DNA of 64,000 bases from the NCBI GenBank assembly GCA_030427735.1, contig JAUIBP010000002.1:248001-312000 (forward strand), read 5' to 3'. The translations under genes were made by a program, and so were the position numbers. This document shows positions 9,157 through 17,834 of this stretch, piece after piece (positions within the stretch are counted from its first letter, which is position 1; every line of letters starts with the position of its first letter). Below the pieces are notes generated by a model that was given only the letters and a program-made list of their open reading frames with translations, was not told the DNA's origin and ran no database searches. The DNA is from Bacteroidia bacterium. Lineage in GTDB: Bacteria > Bacteroidota > Bacteroidia > Flavobacteriales > Flavobacteriaceae.

Positions 9157-11248
9157 ACACATTAATGTTGCGCTAATAGGAAACCCTAACACAGGTAAAA
9201 CCTCGGTGTTTAACGCCTTAACCGGTCTACACCAAAAAGTAGGTAATTACCCAGGGATTACTGTCGAAAAAAAAGAAGGCATCTGTAAATTATCAAGAGG
9301 CTTAAAAGCCCATATTATAGATTTACCTGGTACTTACAGTTTAAATGCTTCGTCTTTAGATGAAAATGTTGTTATTGAATTACTGCTGAACAAAAACGAC
9401 AAAGACTTTCCAGATGTAGCCATTGTAGTAAGCGATGTAGAAAACCTAAAACGCAACTTACTTCTGTTTACCCAAATAAAAGATTTAGAAATCCCTACCA
9501 TTCTGGTTATTAACATGGCAGACAGAATGGACAAAAAAGGGATTAGCTTAGATATTCCGTTTTTAGAAGCGCAATTACAAACAAAAATAGCAGTAGTAAG
9601 TACACGAAAAAATCAAGGTGTCGATAGTCTTAAAGAACTCATCATTAATTATAAAGAATTACCAACGCAACCTTGTTTAAATGCTTCGGAAATTTATCGT
9701 GAGTATTTCGACAAGCTTCAGCAGGTCTTTCCAAACCAACTACTCTATAAACTTTGGTTAGTCATAACCCAAGATGTTAATTTCGGAACGACGTCTCGAA
9801 ACGAATTTGAAGCCGTTGCCGATTTTAAAACAAAAAGTAAAACCGATTTAAAACGCTTACAACAAAAAGAAACCATAAAACGCTATCAGTTTATAAATCA
9901 AACCTTAAAAAAAGGACAAACTATAGACACTAGCAAGGCCACAGATTTACGCTCTAAATTAGATCGTGTTTTAACGCATAAAGTATGGGGCTATGTTATT
10001 TTCTTTTTCATTTTATTACTCATTTTTCAGGCCATCTTTAACTGGTCCAGCATCCCAATGGATTTCATCGACGCTTCATTTGCATCTATGAGCGAATGGG
10101 TAAAACTTCAATTGCCAGAAGGGCCATTTACCAGTTTGTTGGCAGAAGGCATTATTCCTGGTTTAGGTGGTGTCGTTATTTTTATTCCGCAAATTGCCTT
10201 TCTGTTTCTGTTTATTGCCATTTTAGAAGAAAGCGGCTATATGAGCCGTGTGGTGTTTTTAATGGATAAAATTATGAGACGCTTTGGGTTAAGTGGTAAA
10301 AGTGTTGTGCCTTTAATTTCAGGAACCGCTTGTGCCATTCCTGCTATTATGGCCACTAGAAATATTGAAAGCTGGAAAGAACGATTAATCACCATTTTAG
10401 TAACCCCATTCACAACCTGTTCGGCGCGTTTACCGGTGTATCTTATCATCATTTCATTAGTCATTCCCGAAGGATCCTTTTTAGGTTTTGGCTATCAAGC
10501 CTTAACCTTAATGCTGTTATATCTTTTAGGTTTTGGGGCAGCTATCGTGTCGGCTTATATTTTAGATCGGATTATGGCCATTAAAAGCAAATCGTTTTTT
10601 GTAGTCGAAATGCCAAATTACAAATTACCGCTACCAAAAAACGTAGCGCTTACGGTTGTAGAAAAAACTAAATCGTTTGTATTTGGCGCTGGTAAAATCA
10701 TTTTGGCCTTATCAATTGTGCTTTGGTTTTTAGCATCGTATGGCCCTGGAAACGATTTTAATAACGCCGAAACAATTATTACAGAACAGCATGCTAACGA
10801 ACAATTATCGGAAGACGAGCTCAATCAGAAAATTGATGCCTACAAATTAGAACACTCTTACATAGGCATTGCTGGTCGTGGTATAGAACCTATTATTAGA
10901 CCTCTAGGCTACGATTGGAAAATTGGTATCGCCATTGTAAGTTCGTTTGCCGCGAGAGAAGTTTTTGTAGGAACTTTGGCCACTATTTACAGTGTAGGTA
11001 GCGACGAAGAAGTAACCATAAAAAACCGCATGGCCGCAGAAGTAAATCCGGTTTTAGGCGGACCACTATTTAACTTTGCTTCTGGCATTTCGCTATTACT
11101 ATTTTATGCGTTTGCTATGCAATGTATGAGCACCCTTGCCATTGTAAAAAAAGAAACCAATAGCTGGAAATGGCCAATGCTACAGTTGGTTTTTATGAGC
11201 GGATTAGCTTATATTACCGCTTTAATAGCCTATCAAACATTACTGTAA
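9149..11248 (+). CDS. feoB: ferrous iron transporter FeoB
   Basis: Protein of 699 residues. The N-terminal G domain shows G1 GNPNTGKT (11-18), G3 DLPG (58-61) and G4 NMAD (122-125). A helical GDI-like segment follows, then about eight membrane helices with the two Gate motifs from about residue 275. FeoB takes up Fe(II) across the inner membrane. It overlaps feoA and is followed 41 nt later by the Cys-rich small partner, giving the order feoA-feoB-small protein. Confidence 0.96.
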   Translation: MSKHINVALIGNPNTGKTSVFNALTGLHQKVGNYPGITVEKKEGICKLSRGLKAHIIDLPGTYSLNASSLDENVVIELLLNKNDKDFPDVAIVVSDVENLKRNLLLFTQIKDLEIPTILVINMADRMDKKGISLDIPFLEAQLQTKIAVVSTRKNQGVDSLKELIINYKELPTQPCLNASEIYREYFDKLQQVFPNQLLYKLWLVITQDVNFGTTSRNEFEAVADFKTKSKTDLKRLQQKETIKRYQFINQTLKKGQTIDTSKATDLRSKLDRVLTHKVWGYVIFFFILLLIFQAIFNWSSIPMDFIDASFASMSEWVKLQLPEGPFTSLLAEGIIPGLGGVVIFIPQIAFLFLFIAILEESGYMSRVVFLMDKIMRRFGLSGKSVVPLISGTACAIPAIMATRNIESWKERLITILVTPFTTCSARLPVYLIIISLVIPEGSFLGFGYQALTLMLLYLLGFGAAIVSAYILDRIMAIKSKSFFVVEMPNYKLPLPKNVALTVVEKTKSFVFGAGKIILALSIVLWFLASYGPGNDFNNAETIITEQHANEQLSEDELNQKIDAYKLEHSYIGIAGRGIEPIIRPLGYDWKIGIAIVSSFAAREVFVGTLATIYSVGSDEEVTIKNRMAAEVNPVLGGPLFNFASGISLLLFYAFAMQCMSTLAIVKKETNSWKWPMLQLVFMSGLAYITALIAYQTLL

Positions 11249-11289
11249 ATAATAGAGTAAGCTATTTTTAAATAAACGACTATTATAAC

Positions 11290-11430
11290 ATGAATACCAT
11301 TATCCAAAATATACTCGTTTTCGCAGCTTTAGGGACAGCATTATATATTTTGTACCGCAAGTTTATAAACACCAAACCTAAGTCGAAAAAAGCTTGCGGA
11401 ACCAATAACTCCGATTGCGGATGCCATTAA
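11290..11430 (+). CDS. FeoB-associated Cys-rich membrane protein
   Basis: A 46-residue protein: one N-terminal membrane helix (about residues 4-22), a basic stretch, then a Cys-rich tail with Cys36, Cys43 and Cys45 ending Cys-Gly-Cys-His. This matches the small FeoB-associated Cys-rich family that often closes feo operons in Bacteroidota and Firmicutes, where a FeoC is absent. Probably it assists FeoB at the inner membrane, perhaps by binding iron. It ends 12 nt before the convergent ZIP gene. Confidence 0.85.
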   Translation: MNTIIQNILVFAALGTALYILYRKFINTKPKSKKACGTNNSDCGCH

Positions 11431-11442
11431 TTGAAGATGTGC

Positions 11443-12267
11443 TTAACCTAAAGCTACATCTAAGGTCATCATAATTATAAATCCACCAATAAATCCTAAA
11501 GTAGCTACATCGGTATACTTATCGCGTTGCGTTTCTGGCACAACTTCCTCAACCACAACAAAAATCATAGCCCCTGCAGCAAAAGCCAAAGCATAGGGTA
11601 AAATAGGTGTAAAAAAGGTTACCGCTATTGCACCTATCACTGCAGCAATAGGCTCTACAATGGCCGATAGCTGACCATACCAAAAACTTTTAAATTTACT
11701 AATGCCTTGTCGGCGTAACGGCATCGAAACCGCCAGACCTTCGGGAAAATTCTGAATCCCAATTCCAATAGCCAAGGCAACAGCGCCCCCTATAGTGGCT
11801 TCGGGTATACCGGCAGCTACACCACCAAACAACACGCCAACCGCTAAACCTTCCGGAATATTATGTAAGGTAATGGCAAGCACCAAAAGTGTGGTTCTTC
11901 GCCAAGGACTTTTTACGCCCTCTTTTTCGTTTTCCTTAAAATTGATATGTAAATGAGGTAAAATTTTATCGAGTGCAAACAAAAACAAAGCCCCCATAGC
12001 AAAGCCAACCGCCGCAGGAATAACTTTTACAAAACCCTCGCCAGGGCTCATTTCGATACCCGGCGCCAACAAACTCCAAAAACTGGCCGCCACCATAACA
12101 CCGCCTGTAAACCCCAGCATGCCATCAAGTAAACCACGGTTCATACCTTTAAAAAAGAATACCAAAGCCGCACCGGCAGCGGTAACAATCCAAGTAAACA
12201 AAGAAGCATAAAGCGCCCCTAAAACCGGATCTATAGATTCGAAATATTGAATGATTGTATCTAACAT
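11443..12267 (-). CDS. ZIP family divalent metal transporter
   Basis: Protein of 274 residues with about eight membrane helices. The metal-site helices carry the ZIP signatures HNIPEG and QNFPEG near residues 140 and 175, and a His-containing loop (Pro-His-Leu-His) precedes them, as in GufA/ZupT-type members. ZIP proteins import Zn, Fe or Mn. Its ATG overlaps the stop of the DtxR/MntR gene by one base (TAATG), so both are translationally coupled; this favours manganese or iron as substrate. Confidence 0.92.
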   Translation of the reverse strand: MLDTIIQYFESIDPVLGALYASLFTWIVTAAGAALVFFFKGMNRGLLDGMLGFTGGVMVAASFWSLLAPGIEMSPGEGFVKVIPAAVGFAMGALFLFALDKILPHLHINFKENEKEGVKSPWRRTTLLVLAITLHNIPEGLAVGVLFGGVAAGIPEATIGGAVALAIGIGIQNFPEGLAVSMPLRRQGISKFKSFWYGQLSAIVEPIAAVIGAIAVTFFTPILPYALAFAAGAMIFVVVEEVVPETQRDKYTDVATLGFIGGFIIMMTLDVALG

Positions 12268-12926
12268 TAATTTTTAATTTTTACATATAAATTATTGGAA
12301 ACTGTTTTGGAAACCGACAAAGGACTTTCGTTTAAAGTTATGGTTAACGACTCGTCGAACACTTCTTTAGACGCCACAGTAAACACCGTACCCAAACCAA
12401 TGCTTAACTTATCTAAATACTGTAAAAACTCTACCGACGAATCTTTAACACCAACACAAATACAAACGCTACCTGTCGAAACCTGAGACAGCAATACCTT
12501 TTGTGAATTTTTAATATAGCCTTGTTTATCTGGTATAGGATCGCCATGCGGATCTTCCTCTGGGAATTCTAAAAAAGCATCGAGTTCGTTTGTGAGTTTT
12601 TCAGATTTTATGTGCTCTAACTGCTCGGCTACCTCATGAACCTCATCCCAAGAAAAATTTAATTTATCTACTAAAAACACCTCCCACAAGCGGTGCTTTC
12701 GCACGACATTAGATGCCGCCAAGCGTCCTTTTTCGGTAAGGCGTACTCCTTGATATTTTTTATAGTTAACAAACGATTTGTCTGCCAGCTTTTTAATCAT
12801 ATCGGTAACAGACGATGCTTTGGTATCCATTCTTTCGGCAATAGCATTAGTGCTCACCGATTCGCCTCCGTATTTGCTAATTAAATAAATCGCTTTTAAA
12901 TAATTTTCTTCAGATAATGTAACCAC
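12267..12926 (-). CDS. DtxR/MntR family metal-dependent repressor
   Basis: I choose the GTG at 12926 (219 residues, beginning Met-Val-Thr-Leu-Ser-Glu-Glu), because the -7 element at 12944-12951 lies inside the longer frame that begins with ATG at 12971. The N-terminal winged helix-turn-helix (about 1-65) is followed by the metal-dependent dimerisation domain (Glu-His-Ile-Lys-Ser near 105) and a FeoA/SH3-like C-terminal domain. Such regulators bind Mn(II) or Fe(II) and repress uptake genes. It is co-transcribed with the ZIP transporter and divergent from a TonB receptor, with a perfect palindrome between them that is probably its operator. Confidence 0.9.
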   Translation of the reverse strand: MVTLSEENYLKAIYLISKYGGESVSTNAIAERMDTKASSVTDMIKKLADKSFVNYKKYQGVRLTEKGRLAASNVVRKHRLWEVFLVDKLNFSWDEVHEVAEQLEHIKSEKLTNELDAFLEFPEEDPHGDPIPDKQGYIKNSQKVLLSQVSTGSVCICVGVKDSSVEFLQYLDKLSIGLGTVFTVASKEVFDESLTITLNESPLSVSKTVSNNLYVKIKN

Positions 12927-12943
12927 TATAATATTGTTTGCCA

Positions 12944-12951
12944 CAAATATA
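12944..12951 (-). promoter_or_regulatory. promoter of the MntR-ZIP operon
   Basis: TATATTTG on the minus strand, with a TTTG -33 element at 12969-12972 and a 17-nt spacer. It places the transcript start between the two possible start codons of the regulator gene. Confidence 0.6.
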
Positions 12952-12978
12952 CACTTTTTACCGTAATACAAATATATT

Positions 12979-12994
12979 TTTAGACTAGTCTAAA
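12979..12994. promoter_or_regulatory. putative DtxR/MntR operator palindrome
   Basis: TTTAGACTAGTCTAAA is a perfect 16-bp palindrome placed 8 nt before the -7 element of the TonB receptor gene and 6 nt beyond the -33 element of the divergent MntR operon. Its TTTAG...CTAAA form resembles DtxR/MntR operators. Confidence 0.65.
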
Positions 12995-13002
12995 TTTTAT
13001 TT

Positions 13003-13010
13003 TATATTTG
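13003..13010 (+). promoter_or_regulatory. -7 element for the TonB receptor at 13041
   Basis: TATATTTG, 31 nt before the ATG, with the palindrome at 12979-12994 covering the space where -33 contacts occur. Confidence 0.6.
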
Positions 13011-13040
13011 CACAACATTTAAAATTACCAAGGACTAAAA

Positions 13041-15290
13041 ATGAAATTCAGTTTAATACTCATCTTTCTGTTCAGCATCAATTTAAGCGCCCAGAATTCT
13101 TTTACTATTTCAGGTAAAGTAACCACCGAAGGCCTACCTATGCCTTACGCAAATGTATATTTAAAAGGAACCGACAAAGGCGCAGTGACAGATGAAAACG
13201 GAAACTATATTATTAAAAATATACCCGAAGGCAATTATACAGTTGTAGCCTCTTTTACTGGTTTTAAAGCCCAAGCCAAGACAGTAACGGTAAACACAAA
13301 CATCAACATAAATTTTAATCTTGAAGAAACTGAAACGTTAGATGAAGTCGTAATTTCAGGTACGTTAAAGCCGGTTAGCCGATTAGAAAGTCCGGTACCC
13401 GTAGAAGTTTATACGACTACTTTTTTGAAGCAAAACCCCACGCCTTCAATTTTTGAAGCCTTACAAAATGTTAATGGCGTACGCCCACAAATAAACTGTA
13501 ATGTGTGTAATACGGGAGACATACACATTAACGGACTGGAAGGCCCTTACACTTTAGTGCTTATAGATGGAATGCCCATTGTTAGTGGACTCTCTACTGT
13601 TTACGGTCTTTCGGGAATTCCCAATGCTTTAATAGAACAGATTGAAATTGTAAAGGGACCCGCTTCCTCTTTATACGGAAGTGAAGCCGTTGGCGGATTG
13701 ATTAACATCATTACCAAATTGCCCGAAAACACCTCTAAATTTGCTGCCGACGGCTTTATAACGAGTTGGGGCGAAGCGAATATTGATTTAGGTTTTAAAG
13801 CGGCTCTTGGCAGTAAAACCGATGTATTAACTGGTGTCAACTATTTTAACTACAGCAATCCGATTGACAACAACCACGACAATTTTACCGATGTCACCTT
13901 ACAGGATCGCGTGTCTGTCTTTCAAAAATGGTCGTTTAAACGCGCTGAAAACCGACAATTTTCTGTTGCTGGCCGCTATTTTTACGAAGACCGTTGGGGT
14001 GGCGAAATGCAATGGACACCAGAATACCGTGGTGGCGACGACATCTATGGCGAAAGCATTTATACCTCACGTTTTGAAGTGATAGGAAATTACCAGTTGC
14101 CTTTTAAAGAAAAAGTAAACTTCCAATTCTCGTATTCCGATCACGATCAAAATTCGGTGTACGGAAACACACCATATTTGGCTCAACAACGCATTGGTTT
14201 TGGACAATTCATTTGGGATAAATCGGTAAACAACCATGATTTATTATTCGGTACCGCAGTCAGATATAACTATTACAACGACAATACCACAGCCACTGAA
14301 ACAGCCGACGAAGTCGCCATTCCGTCCCTGTTTATTCAAGACGAAATCGCCTTAAACAGCAAACATCATGTATTGTTGGGCGCCCGTTACGACTACGACA
14401 AACGCCACGGTAACATTTTCACACCCAGACTTGCCTACCGTTTTAAACCCACCGAAGAAGACATCATCCGTATCAATGCTGGAACCGGATTTCGGGTTGT
14501 TAATTTATTTACCGAAGAGCACGCTGCCCTAACCGGAGCCCGCGATGTGATTATAGAAGAAGAACTGAAACCCGAAGAGTCGTATAATGTCAACATCAAC
14601 TATCTTAAAAAAATATACACCACAAATGGTATGATGTTTACGTTGGATGCCTCGGCATGGTACACCTATTTTACCAATCAAATTGTGCCGGATTACGAAA
14701 CCAATCTCAATCAAATTATTTACGATAATTTAGACGGACATGCCATTTCGCAAGGTGTTAGCCTAAATTTGGATGCCGTTTTTGCCCAAGGTATCAAAGC
14801 CAATATTGGTGCCACTTATCAAGATGTGAGTCAGCATGAAAACGGGGAGAAAAACAGACAATTGCTTACCGAACGTTTTTCGGGTAATTGGGGCGTCACC
14901 TATAAACATTACCCAACCAACCTCACGTTTGACTATACCGGAAGCATTTACGGGTCGATGTTATTGCCCACCTTGGGTGAACTTGATCCCAGAAGTGATG
15001 CATCGCCTATTTGGAGTCTTCAAAACATTCAAGTGACTTATGATGGTTTAAAAAACATGGAGTTTTACGGTGGCGTAAAAAACATTTTAAACTGGACCCC
15101 TGAAAAAAACGAACCTTTTTTAATTGCCAGAGCCGACGATCCTTTTGATGAACAGGTAGATTTTGATAACGACGGCAATGTGATTCCAACTCCAGACAAT
15201 CCGTATGCGCTTACTTTCGATCCGTCTTATGTGTATGCGCCCAACCAAGGCAGACGCTTATTTTTTGGGGTACGCTTTAATATAAATTAA
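13041..15290 (+). CDS. TonB-dependent receptor, probably iron/manganese complex uptake
   Basis: Protein of 749 residues: signal peptide 1-18, carboxypeptidase-regulatory-like domain about 22-105, plug about 120-230 and C-terminal barrel. The plug has Asn-Cys-Asn-Val-Cys (Cys153, Cys156) before Ile-His-Ile-Asn-Gly and a Leu-Ile-Asp-Gly-Met-Pro stretch like BtuB and enterobactin-type receptors, without a SusD partner. Its promoter contains a perfect MntR/DtxR-type palindrome and it is divergent from the MntR-ZIP operon. From this I infer uptake of an iron or manganese complex, repressed when metal is plentiful. It converges on the next gene with a 14-nt gap and no visible terminator. Confidence 0.87.
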   Translation: MKFSLILIFLFSINLSAQNSFTISGKVTTEGLPMPYANVYLKGTDKGAVTDENGNYIIKNIPEGNYTVVASFTGFKAQAKTVTVNTNININFNLEETETLDEVVISGTLKPVSRLESPVPVEVYTTTFLKQNPTPSIFEALQNVNGVRPQINCNVCNTGDIHINGLEGPYTLVLIDGMPIVSGLSTVYGLSGIPNALIEQIEIVKGPASSLYGSEAVGGLINIITKLPENTSKFAADGFITSWGEANIDLGFKAALGSKTDVLTGVNYFNYSNPIDNNHDNFTDVTLQDRVSVFQKWSFKRAENRQFSVAGRYFYEDRWGGEMQWTPEYRGGDDIYGESIYTSRFEVIGNYQLPFKEKVNFQFSYSDHDQNSVYGNTPYLAQQRIGFGQFIWDKSVNNHDLLFGTAVRYNYYNDNTTATETADEVAIPSLFIQDEIALNSKHHVLLGARYDYDKRHGNIFTPRLAYRFKPTEEDIIRINAGTGFRVVNLFTEEHAALTGARDVIIEEELKPEESYNVNINYLKKIYTTNGMMFTLDASAWYTYFTNQIVPDYETNLNQIIYDNLDGHAISQGVSLNLDAVFAQGIKANIGATYQDVSQHENGEKNRQLLTERFSGNWGVTYKHYPTNLTFDYTGSIYGSMLLPTLGELDPRSDASPIWSLQNIQVTYDGLKNMEFYGGVKNILNWTPEKNEPFLIARADDPFDEQVDFDNDGNVIPTPDNPYALTFDPSYVYAPNQGRRLFFGVRFNIN

Positions 15291-15304
15291 AACAACCGCT
15301 TCAT

Positions 15305-16225
15305 TTACACCCCTAAATTAGGCAACACAAAAGATTTAGTATTGTTGTGCAATCTGATCCACAACCCTGGATTGGCGTTTAATTGCTGTTTAGCCTCCTC
15401 TAAATTGGAACTGATGGTTGTTTGAAGCACCTTGGCATAAGTATCTACTTTGGCTGGAGCTGTATCGGCATCCACCACCGATTGCACCACTTTTTTAGCT
15501 TGTAATATGGCTGCAGGCCCAAGAGTTAAAATATATTTCGCGGCCCGACACTCTTGTTCGTCGCTCTCGCTTACCATACTTCCGCCTGCTTTAAATTTAT
15601 TGATATGATGTTCTAAAATACTATTGGAAATAGGTATGATGCCTGCCACGTGATGCCATTGTGCTCCCGAAAACGGCTTGATATACGCCAAATGTGAAGC
15701 TTGGTTGGCTTCTGGTCCATGACCAATAAAGAAGATATCGAGTCCGCCTAAATGTTCCAACTTGGTTAAATAGGCCGTAAGTGCCGATTCCAGATCGTCT
15801 GTATCGGTTTGCATGGGGGTAAAGCTTTTTATTTTCTTGAAAAAAGCGTCTCCTAAAATACGTTCGAAATCCCTAACAAAACTGAAGCCATTAGCCATGT
15901 TCATTGGCGCTAATGCATCTTGGGTAAACACATTTAACCGACTTAACAATGCATCTTGCTCGCCAGTCTTAGCGATTTCACCCAACAAACGATGTAATTC
16001 CTGAGCACCACGACCACCCAAAAGCGCGATGTTGATATCGCCTTCTTTTTCGGCTGCCGTTGCATATAATTCCTGTAACATGGCTTGCCCTACAACGGCT
16101 TCGGAAGGCAAAACGGTTGGCGTTACACCATGATCTACCACCTGAAACGCTGTAGCATCTAAATGAGACAACCACACATTATTATTTTCTTCTTGTCTTG
16201 TAAATTCTAATTGTTGCTCAATCAT
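15305..16225 (-). CDS. NagB/6-phosphogluconolactonase-like protein with altered active site
   Basis: Protein of 306 residues with the layout of the glucosamine-6-phosphate deaminase/6-phosphogluconolactonase superfamily: a Gly-Gly-Arg-Gly phosphate-loop-like turn near residue 70, Phe-Thr-Gln-Asp-Ala near 100, and a late Gly-His-Gly-Pro-Glu segment near 170. In active members that last segment reads G-x-G-x-DGH-x-A; here Asp is Glu and the catalytic His is Asn (GPEANQAS). It may therefore be a diverged enzyme or a binding protein. It shares no obvious operon partner except the TerB-DnaJ gene 24 nt upstream on the same strand. Confidence 0.6.
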   Translation of the reverse strand: MIEQQLEFTRQEENNNVWLSHLDATAFQVVDHGVTPTVLPSEAVVGQAMLQELYATAAEKEGDINIALLGGRGAQELHRLLGEIAKTGEQDALLSRLNVFTQDALAPMNMANGFSFVRDFERILGDAFFKKIKSFTPMQTDTDDLESALTAYLTKLEHLGGLDIFFIGHGPEANQASHLAYIKPFSGAQWHHVAGIIPISNSILEHHINKFKAGGSMVSESDEQECRAAKYILTLGPAAILQAKKVVQSVVDADTAPAKVDTYAKVLQTTISSNLEEAKQQLNANPGLWIRLHNNTKSFVLPNLGV

Positions 16226-16249
16226 ATCTTTATGTTGAATATTTTATGT

Positions 16250-16999
16250 TTAATTAAATCCGCGTTCCTTTTGAAGCTGATCGTAAGCCTCTTGTACTTG
16301 TCGGAACTTTTCTTCGGCACCCTTACGGTGCTCTTCACCTAAATGAATCACCTTATCTGGGTGATATTTTTTAGCCATATGGCGATATGCCTTTTTAATT
16401 TCATCGTTTGTTGCCGACTTATCGATTTCTAAAATTTTATAAGCATTATCGCTACTGTTATAAAACATAGCTTTAATACTTTCGAAATCTAAAGCGCGAA
16501 TGCCTAAATAATTAGAAATGGTATAAATAATGTCGACTTCGGACTGACTTACATTCCCATCGGCTTTAGCGATTCCGAATAAAAAATGAAGCAATTGTAA
16601 GCGCGACGGATGATCCATCATTTGCTTAATTTGCAAACACACATCACGCACAGGAATATTATTTTGTTTACTAATATTTTTGAACAATCTAAACGCATGA
16701 TTAGCGCGTTCTTTACCATACATACCCACAAATTGCGATCGTACAAAGTCTAATTCGCTTTGGTTACTTTTACCATCGGCCTTAATAACCACTGCCGATA
16801 GAATAAGCAGACTTACCTCGAAATCGCCCGATTGCGTTCTGGGTTGTTGGGTATTTCCATATGGGCCTTGGGTATTTACTTTTATACCACCGTTGGACAA
16901 GCCATCTACAACGCTACCTAATGCAAACCCTAAAATAGCGCCTATTGGCCCTCCAAACGACCATCCTAAAGTGGCGCCTAACCATTTTGATATACTCAT
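16250..16999 (-). CDS. TerB-like/DnaJ-domain protein (DjlA-like)
   Basis: The start is the ATG at 16999 (249 residues), because the -7 element at 17017-17024 overlaps the alternative GTG at 17017. Residues about 1-35 form a Gly-rich hydrophobic segment, about 55-165 a TerB-like helical domain with Asp-Gly motifs (KADG, KADGN), and the last 65 or so a J-domain with the His-Pro-Asp tripeptide (KYHPDK). This is the DjlA arrangement: a membrane-tethered co-chaperone recruiting DnaK. No dnaK is in the window. Confidence 0.87.
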   Translation of the reverse strand: MSISKWLGATLGWSFGGPIGAILGFALGSVVDGLSNGGIKVNTQGPYGNTQQPRTQSGDFEVSLLILSAVVIKADGKSNQSELDFVRSQFVGMYGKERANHAFRLFKNISKQNNIPVRDVCLQIKQMMDHPSRLQLLHFLFGIAKADGNVSQSEVDIIYTISNYLGIRALDFESIKAMFYNSSDNAYKILEIDKSATNDEIKKAYRHMAKKYHPDKVIHLGEEHRKGAEEKFRQVQEAYDQLQKERGFN

Positions 17000-17016
17000 A
17001 ATAATTAATTTACGCA

Positions 17017-17024
17017 CAAATATA
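17017..17024 (-). promoter_or_regulatory. -7 element for the DjlA-like gene
   Basis: TATATTTG on the minus strand, 17 nt upstream of the ATG at 16999; decides that start over the GTG at 17017. Confidence 0.55.
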
Positions 17025-17074
17025 CTACATGCAATACTTTTACAGTTGTTAGTAGTAACTTAAAATAATTTTCT

Positions 17075-17221
17075 GCGTTAGGGATAGCAGCGGCATCCTT
17101 TTTGCTTTTACAATACATTTACATAACACCTGCTTAGCTTACCATGTGGAAGTAACTAGTTAAAAATCCTGAAAGCAAAAAGATACAGCGTATAGCCCGC
17201 CCTTGCCGTGCAAGGAAACGC
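17075..17221 (+). ncRNA. structured RNA candidate
   Basis: The 314-nt gap between the divergent DjlA-like and bacilliredoxin genes holds nested complementary segments: outer GCGTT (17075-17079) with AACGC (17217-17221), GGG (17081-17083) with CCC (17196-17198), a long stem 17095-17108 with 17172-17184 (one bulged C), and a hairpin CCTTGC-CGT-GCAAGG (17201-17215). Between the helices are similar strands (ATAGCAGCGG and ACAGCGTATAG), which looks like an internal-loop motif. It resembles conserved intergenic motifs I remember from flavobacterial genomes (possibly the Flavo-1 family), but I cannot confirm identity or strand. Confidence 0.5.
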
Positions 17222-17290
17222 CACAATATACTTATACAAAAACATCTTTAGCATTACTGCTTTTGGTGTGCATAAGCGCTTAATTTTATG

Positions 17291-17298
17291 TATCTTTG
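17291..17298 (+). promoter_or_regulatory. -7 element for bacilliredoxin
   Basis: TATCTTTG, 34 nt before the ATG at 17332. Confidence 0.5.
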
Positions 17299-17331
17299 CA
17301 ACTTATTGTTAAACATAAAAGAAATTAAAAT

Positions 17332-17742
17332 ATGTATCCAGCAGAATTAGTAAAACCTATGCGCGAGCATTTAACGCAAGTTGGTTTTGAAGAATTGCAA
17401 ACTGCCGAAGCTGTAGATGCTGCCATAGCAAAAGAAGGCACAACTTTAGTAGTTGTAAATTCGGTTTGTGGCTGTGCTGCGGCAAATGCTAGACCAGGAG
17501 CCATTACAAGTATACAAAACGAAAAACACCCAGACCATTTAGTAACTGTGTTTGCGGGTGTAGACAAAGAAGCTGTAGACAAAGCTAGAGGGTATATGAT
17601 CCCTTTCCCGCCAAGTTCGCCAAGTATTGCTTTATTTAAAGATGGTGAATTGGTACACATGTTAGAGCGCCACCATATTGAAGGTCGCCCAGCAGAGATG
17701 ATTGCCGACAACCTTAAAGATGCTTATAACCAATTTTGTTAA
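17332..17742 (+). CDS. BrxA/BrxB family bacilliredoxin
   Basis: Protein of 136 residues, the usual length. The Cys-Gly-Cys redox centre is Cys46-Gly-Cys48 in the stretch NSVCGCAAANARPG. Bacilliredoxins remove bacillithiol from mixed disulfides in the cytoplasm during oxidative stress; related proteins were formerly called YphP/YqiW. It is monocistronic, between its own promoter and a terminator. Confidence 0.95.
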   Translation: MYPAELVKPMREHLTQVGFEELQTAEAVDAAIAKEGTTLVVVNSVCGCAAANARPGAITSIQNEKHPDHLVTVFAGVDKEAVDKARGYMIPFPPSSPSIALFKDGELVHMLERHHIEGRPAEMIADNLKDAYNQFC

Positions 17743-17762
17743 AAGCTTTTTTAAAATAATAC

Positions 17763-17789
17763 AAACCACGCTTTTTGCGTGGTTTTTTT
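17763..17789 (+). terminator. terminator of bacilliredoxin gene
   Basis: 9-bp perfect stem AAACCACGC/GCGTGGTTT with a TTTTT loop followed by a T-run. Confidence 0.88.
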
Positions 17790-17834
17790 ATGTGTAATTT
17801 TACAGCTAAATTAAATTAGAACTAATTACCATTA

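Noticed and set aside
11290-11430. Treating this as intergenic DNA
   Set aside because: The 46-codon frame has the membrane helix plus Cys-rich tail of a known FeoB-associated family and sits exactly where expected.
12979-12994. Reading the palindrome as a terminator of the MntR operon
   Set aside because: It lies upstream of both genes and has no T-run next to a stable GC stem; operator fits better.
13041-15290. Polysaccharide-utilisation locus (SusC)
   Set aside because: No SusD-like gene or glycoside hydrolase is adjacent; the neighbours are metal genes.
17325-17711. 128-residue minus-strand frame opposite bacilliredoxin
   Set aside because: The plus-strand protein is a clear conserved family with promoter and terminator; the antisense frame has no recognisable features.
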